From Labrenzia sp. R4_2 (GTDB lineage: Bacteria > Pseudomonadota > Alphaproteobacteria > Rhizobiales > Stappiaceae): DNA of 64,000 nt. Positions 16,237-25,352 of this stretch are shown here, piece by piece; position 1 is the stretch's first letter; each line of letters opens with the position of its first letter. The notes below the pieces were generated by a model. It was not told where the DNA came from and did not search any database. It worked only from the letters and a program-made list of their open reading frames with translations. Where the stretch lies: contig NZ_JAGHRJ010000010.1 in NCBI RefSeq assembly GCF_017743865.1, forward strand, positions 84,087 to 148,086, written 5' to 3'. Position numbers and translations under genes: made by a program.

Positions 16237-16528
16237 ATCCGTTGCTCCCCTCGCTACCGCGCGGATCCATCGCGCGCTGTCGCGGCCGAACCATCTGATG
16301 GGCGCGGACCGCGAGCTCGTGCTCGTGACCGGTCTGGCGACGGTCATCCTGATCTTCGTCGTGCTGACCTGGTTCTCGGTGTTGCTGGGCATTGCGATCT
16401 GGATCAGCGTTGTCGGCGTGCTGCGCATCATGGCGAAAGCCGACCCGATGATGCGGCAGGTCTATCTGCGCCACATCGGATACCGGCCGAGCTATCGGCC
16501 GACATCGTCACCCTGGCGGAGGTACTGA
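16229..16528 (+). CDS. trbD: TrbD (VirB3-like) conjugation protein
   Basis: A 99-aa inner-membrane protein with the VirB3/TrbD pattern: a hydrophilic N-terminus containing IHRALSRPNHLMGADRELV, then two adjacent membrane segments (about 31-50 and 52-68), and a basic tail. ATG 16229 overlaps the end of trbC by 8 bp. It works with TrbE at the inner membrane in pilus assembly. Confidence 0.9.
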   Translation: MAESVAPLATARIHRALSRPNHLMGADRELVLVTGLATVILIFVVLTWFSVLLGIAIWISVVGVLRIMAKADPMMRQVYLRHIGYRPSYRPTSSPWRRY

Positions 16529-16534
16529 CCGACC

Positions 16535-18982
16535 ATGGTGGCCCTCAAGCAATTCCGGAACTCAAAACCGTCCTTTTCCGACCTGTTGCCCTATGCCGGT
16601 CTGGTTGCCGACGGGGTCATCCTGTTGAAGGACGGTTCGCTGATGGCCGGATGGTATTTCGCCGGGCCGGATTCAGAGAGCTCCACCAATATCGAGCGCA
16701 ACGAGGTCTCGCGGCAGATCAACGCCGTCCTCTCGCGGCTCGGGTCGGGCTGGATGATCCAGGTCGAGGCGGTTCGCGTCCCCACAACGGCCTATCCCGC
16801 GCGCGAGGATTGCCATTTCCCCGACCCGGTGACCCGCGCCATCGACGAGCAGCGTCGCGACCATTTCATGGCCGAGCGCGGCCACTACGAAAGCCAGCAT
16901 GCGCTGATCCTGACCTATCGGCCGCCGGAGCCGCGCCGTTCGGCCATGGCCCGTTACGTCTATTCGGACGAAGGAAGTCGGTCGCAAACCTATGCCGACG
17001 GGGTGCTGACCTCTTTCCAGACCTCGATCCGGGAGGTCGAACAATATCTCGGTAATGTTCTGATGATCCGCCGCATGGTCACGCGGACGGTCGTTCATCC
17101 GGAGAGCGGCGACGAAGCGCGCTACGACGAACTCTTCCAGTTCATCCGGTTCTGCATTTTCGGCGGGAACTATCCGGTCAGACTGCCGGCAATCCCGATG
17201 TATCTCGACTGGCTGGTGACGGCCGAATTCCATCACGGGCTCTCGCCCATGGTCGATGGCAGCTATCTCGCCGTCGTCGGCATCGACGGGTTTCCGGCCG
17301 AGAGCTGGCCCGGCATCCTCAATTCGCTCGACCTGATGCCGTTGACCTATCGCTGGTCAAGCCGGTTCATTTTCCTTGACGACCAGGAAGCGCGGCAAAA
17401 ACTCGAGCGCACCCGCAAGAAGTGGCAGCAAAAGGTACGTCCCTTCTTCGATCAGCTCTTTCAGACCCAGAGCCGTTCGGTCGACCAGGACGCCATGACC
17501 ATGGTCGCCGAGACCGAGGACGCGATCGCCGCGGCATCATCTCAACTCGTTGCCTATGGCTATTATACGCCCGTCATCGTGATGTTCGACACGGATGAAG
17601 CCCGTTTGCGCGATCAGGCAGAGGCCGTCCGGAGGCTCATCCAGGCGGAAGGCTTCGGCGCCCGCATCGAAACCCTCAACGCCACTGAGGCCTATCTCGG
17701 CAGCCTGCCGGGGAACAGCTACGCAAATGTCCGCGAACCGCTGATCAACACCCGCAACCTTGCCGATCTCATTCCGGTCAATTCCGTCTGGGCGGGTAGC
17801 GCCGTCGCGCCATGTCCGTTCTATCCGCCCAACGCCCCGCCGCTGATGCAGGTCGCCAGCGGCTCGTCTCCCTTCCGGTTGAATCTTCACGTCGACGACG
17901 TCGGTCACACGCTGATCTTCGGCCCGACGGGATCGGGCAAGTCGACACTGCTGGCGCTGATCGCCGCACAGTTCCGGCGCTACGAGCACGCGCAGATCTT
18001 CGCATTCGATAAGGGCAAGTCGCTCTATCCGCTGACCAGGGCCGCCAGCGGAGATCACTACGAGATCGGTGCAGGGGAGGGGACAGCGCTCGCTTTCTGC
18101 CCGCTGGCCGAGCTCTCGACGGATGGTGATCGTGCGTGGGCCGCCGAGTGGGTCGAGACGCTCGTCGCAATGCAGGGTGTGACGATCACGCCGGACCACC
18201 GCAATGCGATCGCCCGGCAGATCGGTCTCCTGGCGGACGCTCGCGGGCGCTCGCTGTCCGATTTCGTCAGTGGCGTGCAGATGCGCGAGATCAAGACCGC
18301 CCTGCAGCACTACACGGTCGACGGGCCGATGGGTCAGCTCCTCGATGCGGAAGAGGATGGTCTGACGCTTGGATCGTTCCAGACTTTCGAGGTCGAGGAA
18401 CTGATGAATATGGGCGAGCGCAATCTCGTGCCCGTATTGCTCTATCTCTTCCGCCGGATCGAAAAGCGCCTCACCGGGAGCCCAAGCCTCATCGTCCTCG
18501 ACGAGGCCTGGCTGATGCTCGGCCATCCGATGTTCCGCGACAAGATCAGGGAATGGCTGAAGGTGTTGCGCAAGGCCAATTGCGCGGTCGTCCTTGCCAC
18601 TCAGTCGATCTCGGATGCGGAGCAGTCCGGCATCATCGATGTCTTGAAGGAGAGCTGCCCGACCAAGATTTGCCTGCCTAATGGAGCGGCGCGGGAATCG
18701 GGCACGCGCGAGTTCTACGAACGGATCGGGTTCAACGACCGGCAGATCGAAATCGTCGCCACGGCTATTCCCAAGCGCGAATACTACGTCGCCTCGCCCG
18801 AAGGCCGGCGACTTTTCGATATGTCGCTCGGGCCCGTTGCGCTCGCCTTCGTCGGGGCTTCGGGCAAGGACAATCTCAAACGCATTGATCAGCTCAGCGA
18901 GGCGCATGGCGAGGAATGGCCGGCGGCCTGGCTGGAGGAAAGGGGAGTGGATGATGCCAAGCGCATTCTCACGCACAGCTAG
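16535..18982 (+). CDS. trbE: TrbE (VirB4-like) conjugation ATPase
   Basis: An 815-aa cytoplasmic-face ATPase, the normal full length for TrbE. N-terminal part starts MVALKQFRNSKPSFSDLLPY. Walker A FGPTGSGKSTLLALI lies near 463-477, a conserved ALAFCPLAEL after it, Walker B SLIVLDEAWLMLG near 652-663, and the motif VVLATQSISDAEQSG near 688. It energises pilus biogenesis and substrate passage with TrbB. Intact throughout. Confidence 0.95.
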   Translation: MVALKQFRNSKPSFSDLLPYAGLVADGVILLKDGSLMAGWYFAGPDSESSTNIERNEVSRQINAVLSRLGSGWMIQVEAVRVPTTAYPAREDCHFPDPVTRAIDEQRRDHFMAERGHYESQHALILTYRPPEPRRSAMARYVYSDEGSRSQTYADGVLTSFQTSIREVEQYLGNVLMIRRMVTRTVVHPESGDEARYDELFQFIRFCIFGGNYPVRLPAIPMYLDWLVTAEFHHGLSPMVDGSYLAVVGIDGFPAESWPGILNSLDLMPLTYRWSSRFIFLDDQEARQKLERTRKKWQQKVRPFFDQLFQTQSRSVDQDAMTMVAETEDAIAAASSQLVAYGYYTPVIVMFDTDEARLRDQAEAVRRLIQAEGFGARIETLNATEAYLGSLPGNSYANVREPLINTRNLADLIPVNSVWAGSAVAPCPFYPPNAPPLMQVASGSSPFRLNLHVDDVGHTLIFGPTGSGKSTLLALIAAQFRRYEHAQIFAFDKGKSLYPLTRAASGDHYEIGAGEGTALAFCPLAELSTDGDRAWAAEWVETLVAMQGVTITPDHRNAIARQIGLLADARGRSLSDFVSGVQMREIKTALQHYTVDGPMGQLLDAEEDGLTLGSFQTFEVEELMNMGERNLVPVLLYLFRRIEKRLTGSPSLIVLDEAWLMLGHPMFRDKIREWLKVLRKANCAVVLATQSISDAEQSGIIDVLKESCPTKICLPNGAARESGTREFYERIGFNDRQIEIVATAIPKREYYVASPEGRRLFDMSLGPVALAFVGASGKDNLKRIDQLSEAHGEEWPAAWLEERGVDDAKRILTHS

Positions 18983-19751
18983 GATTGCGATAGCCGTAAT
19001 CCTCTCAGCCTCGTCGGTCACAAGCACCCAGGCTGGCGGTGGCGGGTTCTTCGGAGCGACGGAATTCACGCAGATCCTCAACAATGGCGAGTTGGTCGGT
19101 CTCGTCGGCCAGTCGGCCGAGCAAATCCAGAATCAGGTCACCCAGATCACGCAGCTCGCCGAGCAGATCCAGAACCAGCTGAGGATCTACGAGAACATGC
19201 TGCAGAACACGCTGACGCTGCCGAGCCATGTCTGGGGCCAGGTCGAAAGCGATTTGATGCAGTTGCAGAGCCTCGTCCAGCAGGGTCAATCGATCGCCTT
19301 CTCGATGGGCAATGCCGATGACGTGCTGCGGCAGCGGTTCGAGAGCTTTGCCGATTTCAAGTCAGACCTCGCCAACGGGCAGACCTTCTCGTCGAGCTAT
19401 CAGGACTGGTCCGACACCAACCGCGACACGATCGGAGCGACACTCAGGGCGGCGGGACTGACGGCCGACCAGTTCAGCTCCGAGGAATCGACGATGAGCC
19501 AGCTCCGGTCGATGTCGCAGTCCTCGGTCGGCCAGATGCAGGCGCTGCAGGTCGGCCATGAGATCGCCGCCCAGCAGGTCGCCCAGGCACAGAAGCTGCG
19601 CGGGCTCGTGTCGCAACAGGTGACGATGATGGGCACCTGGTATCAGTCCGAGCAAGCGGCAAAGGACCTCGCGCAGAATCGCCGTGAGGAGTTCTTCGAT
19701 TCGACCACACCGTCGACATCCGGCGGACAGACGATGGAACCGCGCTGGTGA
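18951..19751 (+). CDS. trbJ: TrbJ (VirB5-like) conjugation protein
   Basis: A 266-aa exported protein. ATG 18951 (or 18954) lies inside the end of trbE; a signal peptide follows (IAIAVILSASSVTSTQA). The mature part opens GGGGFFGATEFTQILNN, characteristic of TrbJ, and has long Gln-rich coiled coil (QSAEQIQNQVTQITQLAEQ). The protein ends GGQTMEPRW, which matches a motif in the next gene product, TrbK. It is a minor pilus/VirB5-type component. Confidence 0.92.
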   Translation: MMPSAFSRTARIAIAVILSASSVTSTQAGGGGFFGATEFTQILNNGELVGLVGQSAEQIQNQVTQITQLAEQIQNQLRIYENMLQNTLTLPSHVWGQVESDLMQLQSLVQQGQSIAFSMGNADDVLRQRFESFADFKSDLANGQTFSSSYQDWSDTNRDTIGATLRAAGLTADQFSSEESTMSQLRSMSQSSVGQMQALQVGHEIAAQQVAQAQKLRGLVSQQVTMMGTWYQSEQAAKDLAQNRREEFFDSTTPSTSGGQTMEPRW

Positions 19752-19951
19752 TCAGGCTCTTCATCATCGCCATCTGCGCGATCGTCGTTGTCGTCGTCGG
19801 CATCGTTGTCTGGAACGTAACCACACAACCGGAAGCGCCGGCGGCGGCCGCCGCGCCGGAACGGCAGCACTTCGATCTCGAGGGCGGCCAGGAGATGCGA
19901 CCGCGCTGGGGTAAGTCGGAAGGCGGGGCCGATGGCACGTCCGGAAACTAG
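19748..19951 (+). CDS. trbK: TrbK entry-exclusion-type protein
   Basis: A 67-aa protein with an N-terminal hydrophobic anchor (FIIAICAIVVVVVGIVVW) and a short periplasmic tail with LEGGQEMRPRWGK. The GTG start at 19748 overlaps the trbJ stop (GTGA). Size, place between trbJ and trbL, and the GGQEMxPRW motif fit the TrbK variant of Ti/rhizobial plasmids. In Ti plasmids TrbK is implicated in entry exclusion; lipobox Cys is absent here, unlike RP4 TrbK. Confidence 0.8.
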   Translation: MIRLFIIAICAIVVVVVGIVVWNVTTQPEAPAAAAAPERQHFDLEGGQEMRPRWGKSEGGADGTSGN

Positions 19952-21098
19952 GCTCGCCCTTATCCTGATCGGAGGCGTCTCTCTCTGGGCCAATCCCGCA
20001 CTGGCCCAGGAAGGCAGCTTGCTGACCAGTCTCGAAAACGAGATCGCGACAGCCGCTCAGGGCTGGGAAACAACGATCCTTGACGCGGCGCGGTCTCTGT
20101 TCTGGATCCTCGCCGGCATCGAGGTCGGGATCGCCGCCGTGTGGCTGGCGATCTCGGCGGCGTCTCTCGACACCTGGTTCGCCGAGCTTGTCCGCCGCAT
20201 CATGTTCATCGGTCTATTCGTCTTCATTCTCGAACAGGGTCCGGATTTTACGAAAGCGGTCGTCGACAGCCTGTTCCAGATCGGCGCCGACGGCGGTTCG
20301 GCTTCCCCCGCGAACGTGTTCAATGCAGGGCTTGAGGTCGCGAGCGCCATGTCCGCCAAGGCGCAGTTCGGCCTGTTCGAGGACAACGCGCTGGCGATCG
20401 CGGCCGTCTTCGCAATGGTCATCACGGTCATCTGCTTCAGCCTGGTCGCGGCGATCTTCGTTTCGGTCATGGTGGAGATGTATGTCGGGCTTCTGGCCGG
20501 CATGATCATGCTCGGTCTGGGAGGCTCGAGCTTCACCAAGGACTTCTCGGTCCGCTACCTGATCTATGCGTTTTCCGTCGGCATGAAGCTGATGGCGCTG
20601 GTGATGATCGCGCGGATCGGGTCTGAGGTTCTGATCAACCTCGCCAATTCGCCGACGACGGGCGACGAGTTTCTGGCGACGCTGGCGATCGCCGGCATCT
20701 CTGTCGTGGTGTTCGTCATCGCGATGTATGTCCCCAACATCGTGCAGGGCATGGTTCAGGGCGTCTCGGTCACGGGCGGAATGGAGACCATCCGTCACGG
20801 GGCCCAGGCGGCAAGCTTCGCGGCAGGCGGCGCGGCGCTGGCCGTGGGCGGGGCGCGGGCAGGGGCGGCGGCCTATTCCGATGCCCGCGCCGCCGGCAGT
20901 TCATTCGGAGGCGCGGCTCTCAAGGGCATGGCGAGCGGCATGGACGCCGCTGGCGGTGCCGCCGCCTCGGCCGCCCGCGACAAGGCGATCGGTGTTCCGG
21001 GCACGTGGGGCGCTTCGACCCTTGGACTTGCCAACGCCAAGCTTGGCCAGTCCCAAGGCCGTCCCGCCTCCCGACCGAACCGTGACGAGAAAGCGTGA
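19932..21098 (+). CDS. trbL: TrbL (VirB6-like) conjugation membrane protein
   Basis: A 388-aa polytopic inner-membrane protein: signal-like N-terminus ending ANPALA, about six hydrophobic segments between 50 and 270, the conserved WLAISAASLDTWFAELVRRI, and a long Ala/Gly-rich cytoplasmic or periplasmic tail (about 285-388). It overlaps trbK by 20 bp. It forms part of the transfer channel. Confidence 0.93.
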   Translation: MARPETRLALILIGGVSLWANPALAQEGSLLTSLENEIATAAQGWETTILDAARSLFWILAGIEVGIAAVWLAISAASLDTWFAELVRRIMFIGLFVFILEQGPDFTKAVVDSLFQIGADGGSASPANVFNAGLEVASAMSAKAQFGLFEDNALAIAAVFAMVITVICFSLVAAIFVSVMVEMYVGLLAGMIMLGLGGSSFTKDFSVRYLIYAFSVGMKLMALVMIARIGSEVLINLANSPTTGDEFLATLAIAGISVVVFVIAMYVPNIVQGMVQGVSVTGGMETIRHGAQAASFAAGGAALAVGGARAGAAAYSDARAAGSSFGGAALKGMASGMDAAGGAAASAARDKAIGVPGTWGASTLGLANAKLGQSQGRPASRPNRDEKA

Positions 21099-21769
21099 CA
21101 GAAACCATGGCCAGAACCACTATTCCGGAAAATCCCTACCTCGCCGCACGCCAGGAATGGAACGAGCGCTACGGGTCATATGTGAAGGCAGCCGCAGCCT
21201 GGAGGATCGTTGGCGTGACCGGCATGCTCATGGCGGTCATCGGATTTTCCTACGCGCTCTATCAGAGCACGCAGGTCAAGCTGGTCCCTTATGTCGTCGA
21301 GGTCGACAAGCTCGGCACGGCTGCAACGACAGGGTTCCCGCAACAGATCGAGTACGCGGACCCACGCGTCGTGCGCGCGACGCTCGGGAGCTTCGTATCG
21401 AACTTCCGCTCGGTGACGCCCGACACCGTCGTCCAGAAGCAATATATCGATCGGGCTTATGCGCATCTCAGGTCGCCCGACCCGGCGACCGAAAAGGTCA
21501 ATGCCTGGTTCCGGAGCAACTCACCGTTTGACCGCGCGCGGTCTCTGACCGTCGCGGTCGAGGTGACCAATATCGTGCCGCTCTCCAATCAGAGCTACCA
21601 GATCGACTGGACTGAGTATGAGCGGGATCGGCAGGGCAAGGAGCTCGCGACCAGACGGTTCCGTGGTGTCGCCACCGTGACGCTGACCCCGCCGCAGGAC
21701 GAGGCGGTGATCCGCCTCAACCCCATCGGACTTTACTTGAAGGATTTTGACTGGACGGCGCAGCTCTGA
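21095..21769 (+). CDS. trbF: TrbF (VirB8-like) conjugation protein
   Basis: A 224-aa protein with NPYLAARQEWNERYGSYVKA near the start, one membrane helix (about 35-55) and a VirB8-like periplasmic domain with LVPYVVEVDKLG, FVSNFRSVTPD and YQIDWTEYERDRQGK. The GTG at 21095 overlaps the trbL stop; ATG 21107 is an equally possible start. It bridges inner-membrane and core components. Confidence 0.93.
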   Translation: MTETMARTTIPENPYLAARQEWNERYGSYVKAAAAWRIVGVTGMLMAVIGFSYALYQSTQVKLVPYVVEVDKLGTAATTGFPQQIEYADPRVVRATLGSFVSNFRSVTPDTVVQKQYIDRAYAHLRSPDPATEKVNAWFRSNSPFDRARSLTVAVEVTNIVPLSNQSYQIDWTEYERDRQGKELATRRFRGVATVTLTPPQDEAVIRLNPIGLYLKDFDWTAQL

Positions 21770-21845
21770 GCCGCATTGGCGCCAGACGGCAACGTCTGGG
21801 GCAAAGACATGCGGCCCACCTGAATGGGCCCCGGAGGATAGGTGA

Positions 21846-22670
21846 ATGAAAAAAAAGAAAATCCGCAGCATCGCGCTTTGCGCCGGCATGATGATCGCGG
21901 CCGCTACGCTGCCCGCATACGGACAGCAGCTCACAAGCAACGAAGCGCGCGGCACGCAGCTCTCCGGCCAATGGCAGCACCGGCAGGGCGTCGTGACGCG
22001 CGGCGCTGACGGCAAGGTGATTTTCCTTTACGGCGAGGTTCAGCCGTCAGTCGTCTGCTCGCCGCTGCAGGTCTGCGATATCGAGCTTCAGGCCGGGGAG
22101 GTCTTGCGCGACGTCCTTCTTGGCGACACCGTGCGCTGGAAGGTCGAACCGGCAACCTCCGGTGCGCCGAGCGGGCAGGCGATTCACCTGATCGTCAAAC
22201 CGTCCGAAGCTGGTCTGGTCACCTCGATGGTCGTGACCACCTCGCGGCGGACCTATCATATTCAGCTCAAATCGCATCACAGCCAATATATGGCCCGCGT
22301 CGGCTTCGATTATCCTGAAGACATCAATGCGCGGTTTGCTGAAATCAATGCGCGCATCGAGGCGAGCGTTGTGCCGGGCGCAGGCGTGCCCGCCGACCAG
22401 CTGGACTTCGCATTCCACATCAGCGGCGCGGCGCGTTGGCGGCCGACCCGGATCTACAGCGACGGGATGAAGACCTACATCCAGTTTCCGTCCTCGTTGT
22501 CAGGGCAGGAGGCCCCGGTCCTGTTCGTCGTTTCCGGCGGTGAGAACCGGATCGTCAATTACCGCATGAACGGCGCGATGATGGTCGTCGACTACAACAT
22601 CGATCGCGCGATCCTGGTGTCGGGCGTCGGCCGGCAGCAGCAGAAGATCACGATCCGGCGGGGAGGGTAG
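21846..22670 (+). CDS. trbG: TrbG (VirB9-like) conjugation protein
   Basis: A 274-aa periplasmic protein: very basic start MKKKKIRS, signal peptide to about residue 26, and the VirB9/TrbG domains with FLYGEVQPSVVCSPLQVCDI and a C-terminal part YSDGMKTYIQFPSSL, APVLFVVSGGENRIVNYR. The gap of 76 bp from trbF carries a hairpin (CCAGACG/CGTCTGG). It forms the outer part of the secretion core with TrbH and TrbI. Confidence 0.93.
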   Translation: MKKKKIRSIALCAGMMIAAATLPAYGQQLTSNEARGTQLSGQWQHRQGVVTRGADGKVIFLYGEVQPSVVCSPLQVCDIELQAGEVLRDVLLGDTVRWKVEPATSGAPSGQAIHLIVKPSEAGLVTSMVVTTSRRTYHIQLKSHHSQYMARVGFDYPEDINARFAEINARIEASVVPGAGVPADQLDFAFHISGAARWRPTRIYSDGMKTYIQFPSSLSGQEAPVLFVVSGGENRIVNYRMNGAMMVVDYNIDRAILVSGVGRQQQKITIRRGG

Positions 22671-22674
22671 GGCG

Positions 22675-23142
22675 ATGCGCGCGATCAGAAACCTGCTCCG
22701 TCTCCCGGCCGCCCTGGTGCTCCTGACGATGCTGGCTGCGTGCCAGACGATGAGTGGACCCGGCCTCATCCGGAGCGAAGTCACGGCCCAACTCACGCCG
22801 GAATCGGCGAATGCCATTGCCGGCGACATGGTGGGGCGGCTGGCGGAGCAGGTCGGGCCGGGCACGACCACGATCAAGCTGCGCGGAAGTGACACCCTGT
22901 TCGGCCTGGCCCTCGAGGCGGCGCTTCGCGAATGTGGCTATGCCGTTGTCACCGATCAGGCGACCGAGGGAACCGCGGTGACGCCGCTGGCCTATTCGAT
23001 CGATCCTTTCGAGGGCGGCATGCTGGTGCGGCTCTCGACCCTGAAGGTCGAGCTGACCCGCATGTACACGCTCAGCGCCACGGGCGCGACACCGGCCAGC
23101 CCGTTGTCTGTCATGCAGCGCGGATCGGATGGCGCATCATGA
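22675..23142 (+). CDS. trbH: TrbH conjugation lipoprotein
   Basis: A 155-aa lipoprotein with lipobox LLTMLAAC (Cys about 23) and a Ti-type TrbH body (LTPESANAIAGDMVGRLAEQ, PGTTTIKLRGSDTLFGLAL). It is in place of the VirB7 lipoprotein of the core complex. Position between trbG and trbI matches Ti plasmids; the stop overlaps the trbI start by 4 bp. Confidence 0.88.
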   Translation: MRAIRNLLRLPAALVLLTMLAACQTMSGPGLIRSEVTAQLTPESANAIAGDMVGRLAEQVGPGTTTIKLRGSDTLFGLALEAALRECGYAVVTDQATEGTAVTPLAYSIDPFEGGMLVRLSTLKVELTRMYTLSATGATPASPLSVMQRGSDGAS

Positions 23143-24443
23143 CCGAGTCCCTGAAACTCGGCGGCGCCGGTCCGCAAGACGGACCGCGCATCAGGCGCCT
23201 CAATCGCGTACCAGTGATCGTCGCCATCCTGCTGGTCGTCATCTTTCTGGCGGTGATCTTTTACGGGCTGTCGTCGCGAGGGTTGCAGTTCGGGGGCGAT
23301 CCGCAAATCGAGCCGTCGTCAGCGCGGCCCGCTTCCAACGACGCTGAGCGCCTGAAGCAAGGTGTGCCGGACGGGATCATCGGCGAGCCACAGCCCGTCG
23401 TGGTCCAGCCGACACCAAGCGAGGAGCCTGAGCGACCGAGAAACCCGTTTCAGCGGGAACCAGAGCCGACGCCGACCGTCGTAACCGCCCCTCAGCCGAC
23501 GCTCGAGCCGGAAGAGGTGTGGCGGGCGCGGCTGCAGCGCGAACAGGACGAACAGGTGCTTAGAGAGTATCAGCGTCAGCAGATGGCGAGCATCCAGGCT
23601 GAAGGTGCCGCCTTCGACTCTCCGATCGCAGTCAACCTGAAGGACCTCGAAAACACGAATGCTGCGGCGACGCCGACGTCTCAGCAAACGGGAGTGACGG
23701 CCGCGAACCGGCCGGCGAGTGCGCTCGATCTCTATAGCGCCGCTCTTCAATCCGGCATCGGCCAGGCTGCCGACCCGAACGGGCAGGCGTCCAAACAGCA
23801 GTTCTTCAACCAGGACATCGCGGACCTCGGCTATCTGCCGAACTCCGTGGTGCCGCAAATGTCGCCGTTCGAGCTGAAGCGCGGCTCGGTTATTCCGGCC
23901 ACGCTGATCACCGGCATCAATTCCGATCTTCCCGGCCGCATCACCGCGCAGGTGTCGCAGAATGTCCATGACAGCGCGACAGGGAGGCGGCTGTTGATCC
24001 CACAGGGCGCAAAGCTGTTCGGGCGCTACGATTCAGAGGTGACGTTCGGGCAGAACCGGGTGCTCGTTGTTTGGACCGACATCATCTTCCCGAACGGTTC
24101 GACCCTGCAGATCGGAGGCATGGCCGGAACTGACGGCGCCGGCTACGGCGGTTTCCACGATCAGGTCGACAACCACTATCTGCGCACCTTCGGATCGGCG
24201 ATCCTGGTAGCTCTGATCGGCGCCGGCACCGAAATGCTGTTGCCCGAGGATCAGGGCAATACGCTGAATGGTAACACTTCCACCGATGCGGCGCGACGGT
24301 CTTTTGCCGAGACCTTCAGCCAGATTTCGGAGCAGACCGTGTCAAAGAACCTCAATTTGCAGCCGACACTTAAGATTAGGCCAGGCTATCGCTTCAACGT
24401 CCTGGTCGACCAGGACATCGTGTTTCCCAACGCATACCAATAG
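23139..24443 (+). CDS. trbI: TrbI (VirB10-like) conjugation protein
   Basis: A 434-aa protein with an N-terminal cytosolic tail, one membrane helix (about 26-46, VIVAILLVVIFLAVIFYG), a long Pro/Glu-rich stretch (about 60-130), and the VirB10 domain from about 215 (LKRGSVIPATLITGINSDLP, RRLLIPQGAKLFGRYDSEVT, NLQPTLKIRPGYRFNVLVDQ). ATG 23139 overlaps the trbH stop (ATGA). It spans both membranes. Last trb gene. Confidence 0.93.
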   Translation: MTESLKLGGAGPQDGPRIRRLNRVPVIVAILLVVIFLAVIFYGLSSRGLQFGGDPQIEPSSARPASNDAERLKQGVPDGIIGEPQPVVVQPTPSEEPERPRNPFQREPEPTPTVVTAPQPTLEPEEVWRARLQREQDEQVLREYQRQQMASIQAEGAAFDSPIAVNLKDLENTNAAATPTSQQTGVTAANRPASALDLYSAALQSGIGQAADPNGQASKQQFFNQDIADLGYLPNSVVPQMSPFELKRGSVIPATLITGINSDLPGRITAQVSQNVHDSATGRRLLIPQGAKLFGRYDSEVTFGQNRVLVVWTDIIFPNGSTLQIGGMAGTDGAGYGGFHDQVDNHYLRTFGSAILVALIGAGTEMLLPEDQGNTLNGNTSTDAARRSFAETFSQISEQTVSKNLNLQPTLKIRPGYRFNVLVDQDIVFPNAYQ

Positions 24444-24514
24444 GTCTTCGATCCCCATTTGCGTCGCGTTGGAGCGCCTCGCGTCGCGCCTTAACGCCAC
24501 GGGCCAATACACAC

Positions 24515-25219
24515 GTGAATGAGCTGCTCCTCCATTTGATCGATACGCTCTCCCTGCCGCTCGAAGAGCGGGCGGCGCGGCGTGCGTTGCGGGGCTTCTG
24601 CGAAGACGCCGGGTTCGACTACTTCGCCTATGTTCATCTGCGCGGCCAGGAGAGCTTTGCCGTGTCCAATTATCCGCGCGAGTGGCAAGAGCTCTACGTG
24701 AAAAGAAACTATCTGAGGATCGACCCCGTGGTCACCCGTGCGAAGCACGGACCGCCGATCTTCACCTGGTCTGCCAAAGAGGCCAAACGGGCGGGCAGAC
24801 GGGATGTCATAAGGTTCTTCGCCGAATCCGCCCGGTTTGATATCCGGGCCGGCCTGTCGATTTCCGTCCCGGTCGGTTTCAAGGACCGCATGGTATTTAC
24901 GCTGGCGAACGGAGAGCCTGAGATTTCTGTCGGCAAAAAGATTGATCCGGTTACCGCAGCCGTCGCCGTGACCTTCGTCCATTCACGTCTCGACCGCATA
25001 GCTCAGGATGTGTGCATGGGAGCCGACATACATCTTTCCCCGAGAGAAGCGGAGTGCCTGAGATGGTTCGCCGACGGCATGTCGATGCCGGACATCGCTG
25101 ACACCCTCGGCATTGGTTATCGCTCGGTTCGCTCATATATCGATGAAGCAACACGGAAGCTCGGCGCCGCCAACAACCGGCATGCGGCGTCGACTGCCAT
25201 TCGTCTCGGACTGATTTAG
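24515..25219 (+). CDS. TraR-like LuxR-family acyl-homoserine-lactone receptor
   Basis: A 234-aa regulator, the same length as Agrobacterium TraR. The N-terminal autoinducer domain keeps Trp57, Tyr61, Asp70 and Trp85 at exactly the positions reported to line the TraR AHL pocket (EWQELYVKR, RIDPVVTRAK, IFTWS). The C-terminal LuxR HTH is LSPREAECLRWFADGMSMPD through VRSYIDEATRKLGA. A GTG start (24515) follows trbI by 71 bp, so it may be co-transcribed. No luxI-type synthase or TraM antiactivator is in the window. It probably controls trb and repABC through the 14605/14763 dyads; this is inference. Confidence 0.85.
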   Translation: MNELLLHLIDTLSLPLEERAARRALRGFCEDAGFDYFAYVHLRGQESFAVSNYPREWQELYVKRNYLRIDPVVTRAKHGPPIFTWSAKEAKRAGRRDVIRFFAESARFDIRAGLSISVPVGFKDRMVFTLANGEPEISVGKKIDPVTAAVAVTFVHSRLDRIAQDVCMGADIHLSPREAECLRWFADGMSMPDIADTLGIGYRSVRSYIDEATRKLGAANNRHAASTAIRLGLI

Positions 25220-25352
25220 AATCAATGGCGTGGGTTCGTCATTCGTCTCGAACATTGAACGTCCTGCGGCGGGTGCATGGCGTCGGCGTGATTGGTGTTG
25301 ACGGCATCTACGAATATGCCTGTCCGTAACGCGCAGTAACTTCCACTGTTAC

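Noticed and set aside
17537..19084. 515-aa minus-strand open frame inside trbE
   Set aside because: Antisense to the TrbE ATPase domain, whose Walker motifs are clear.
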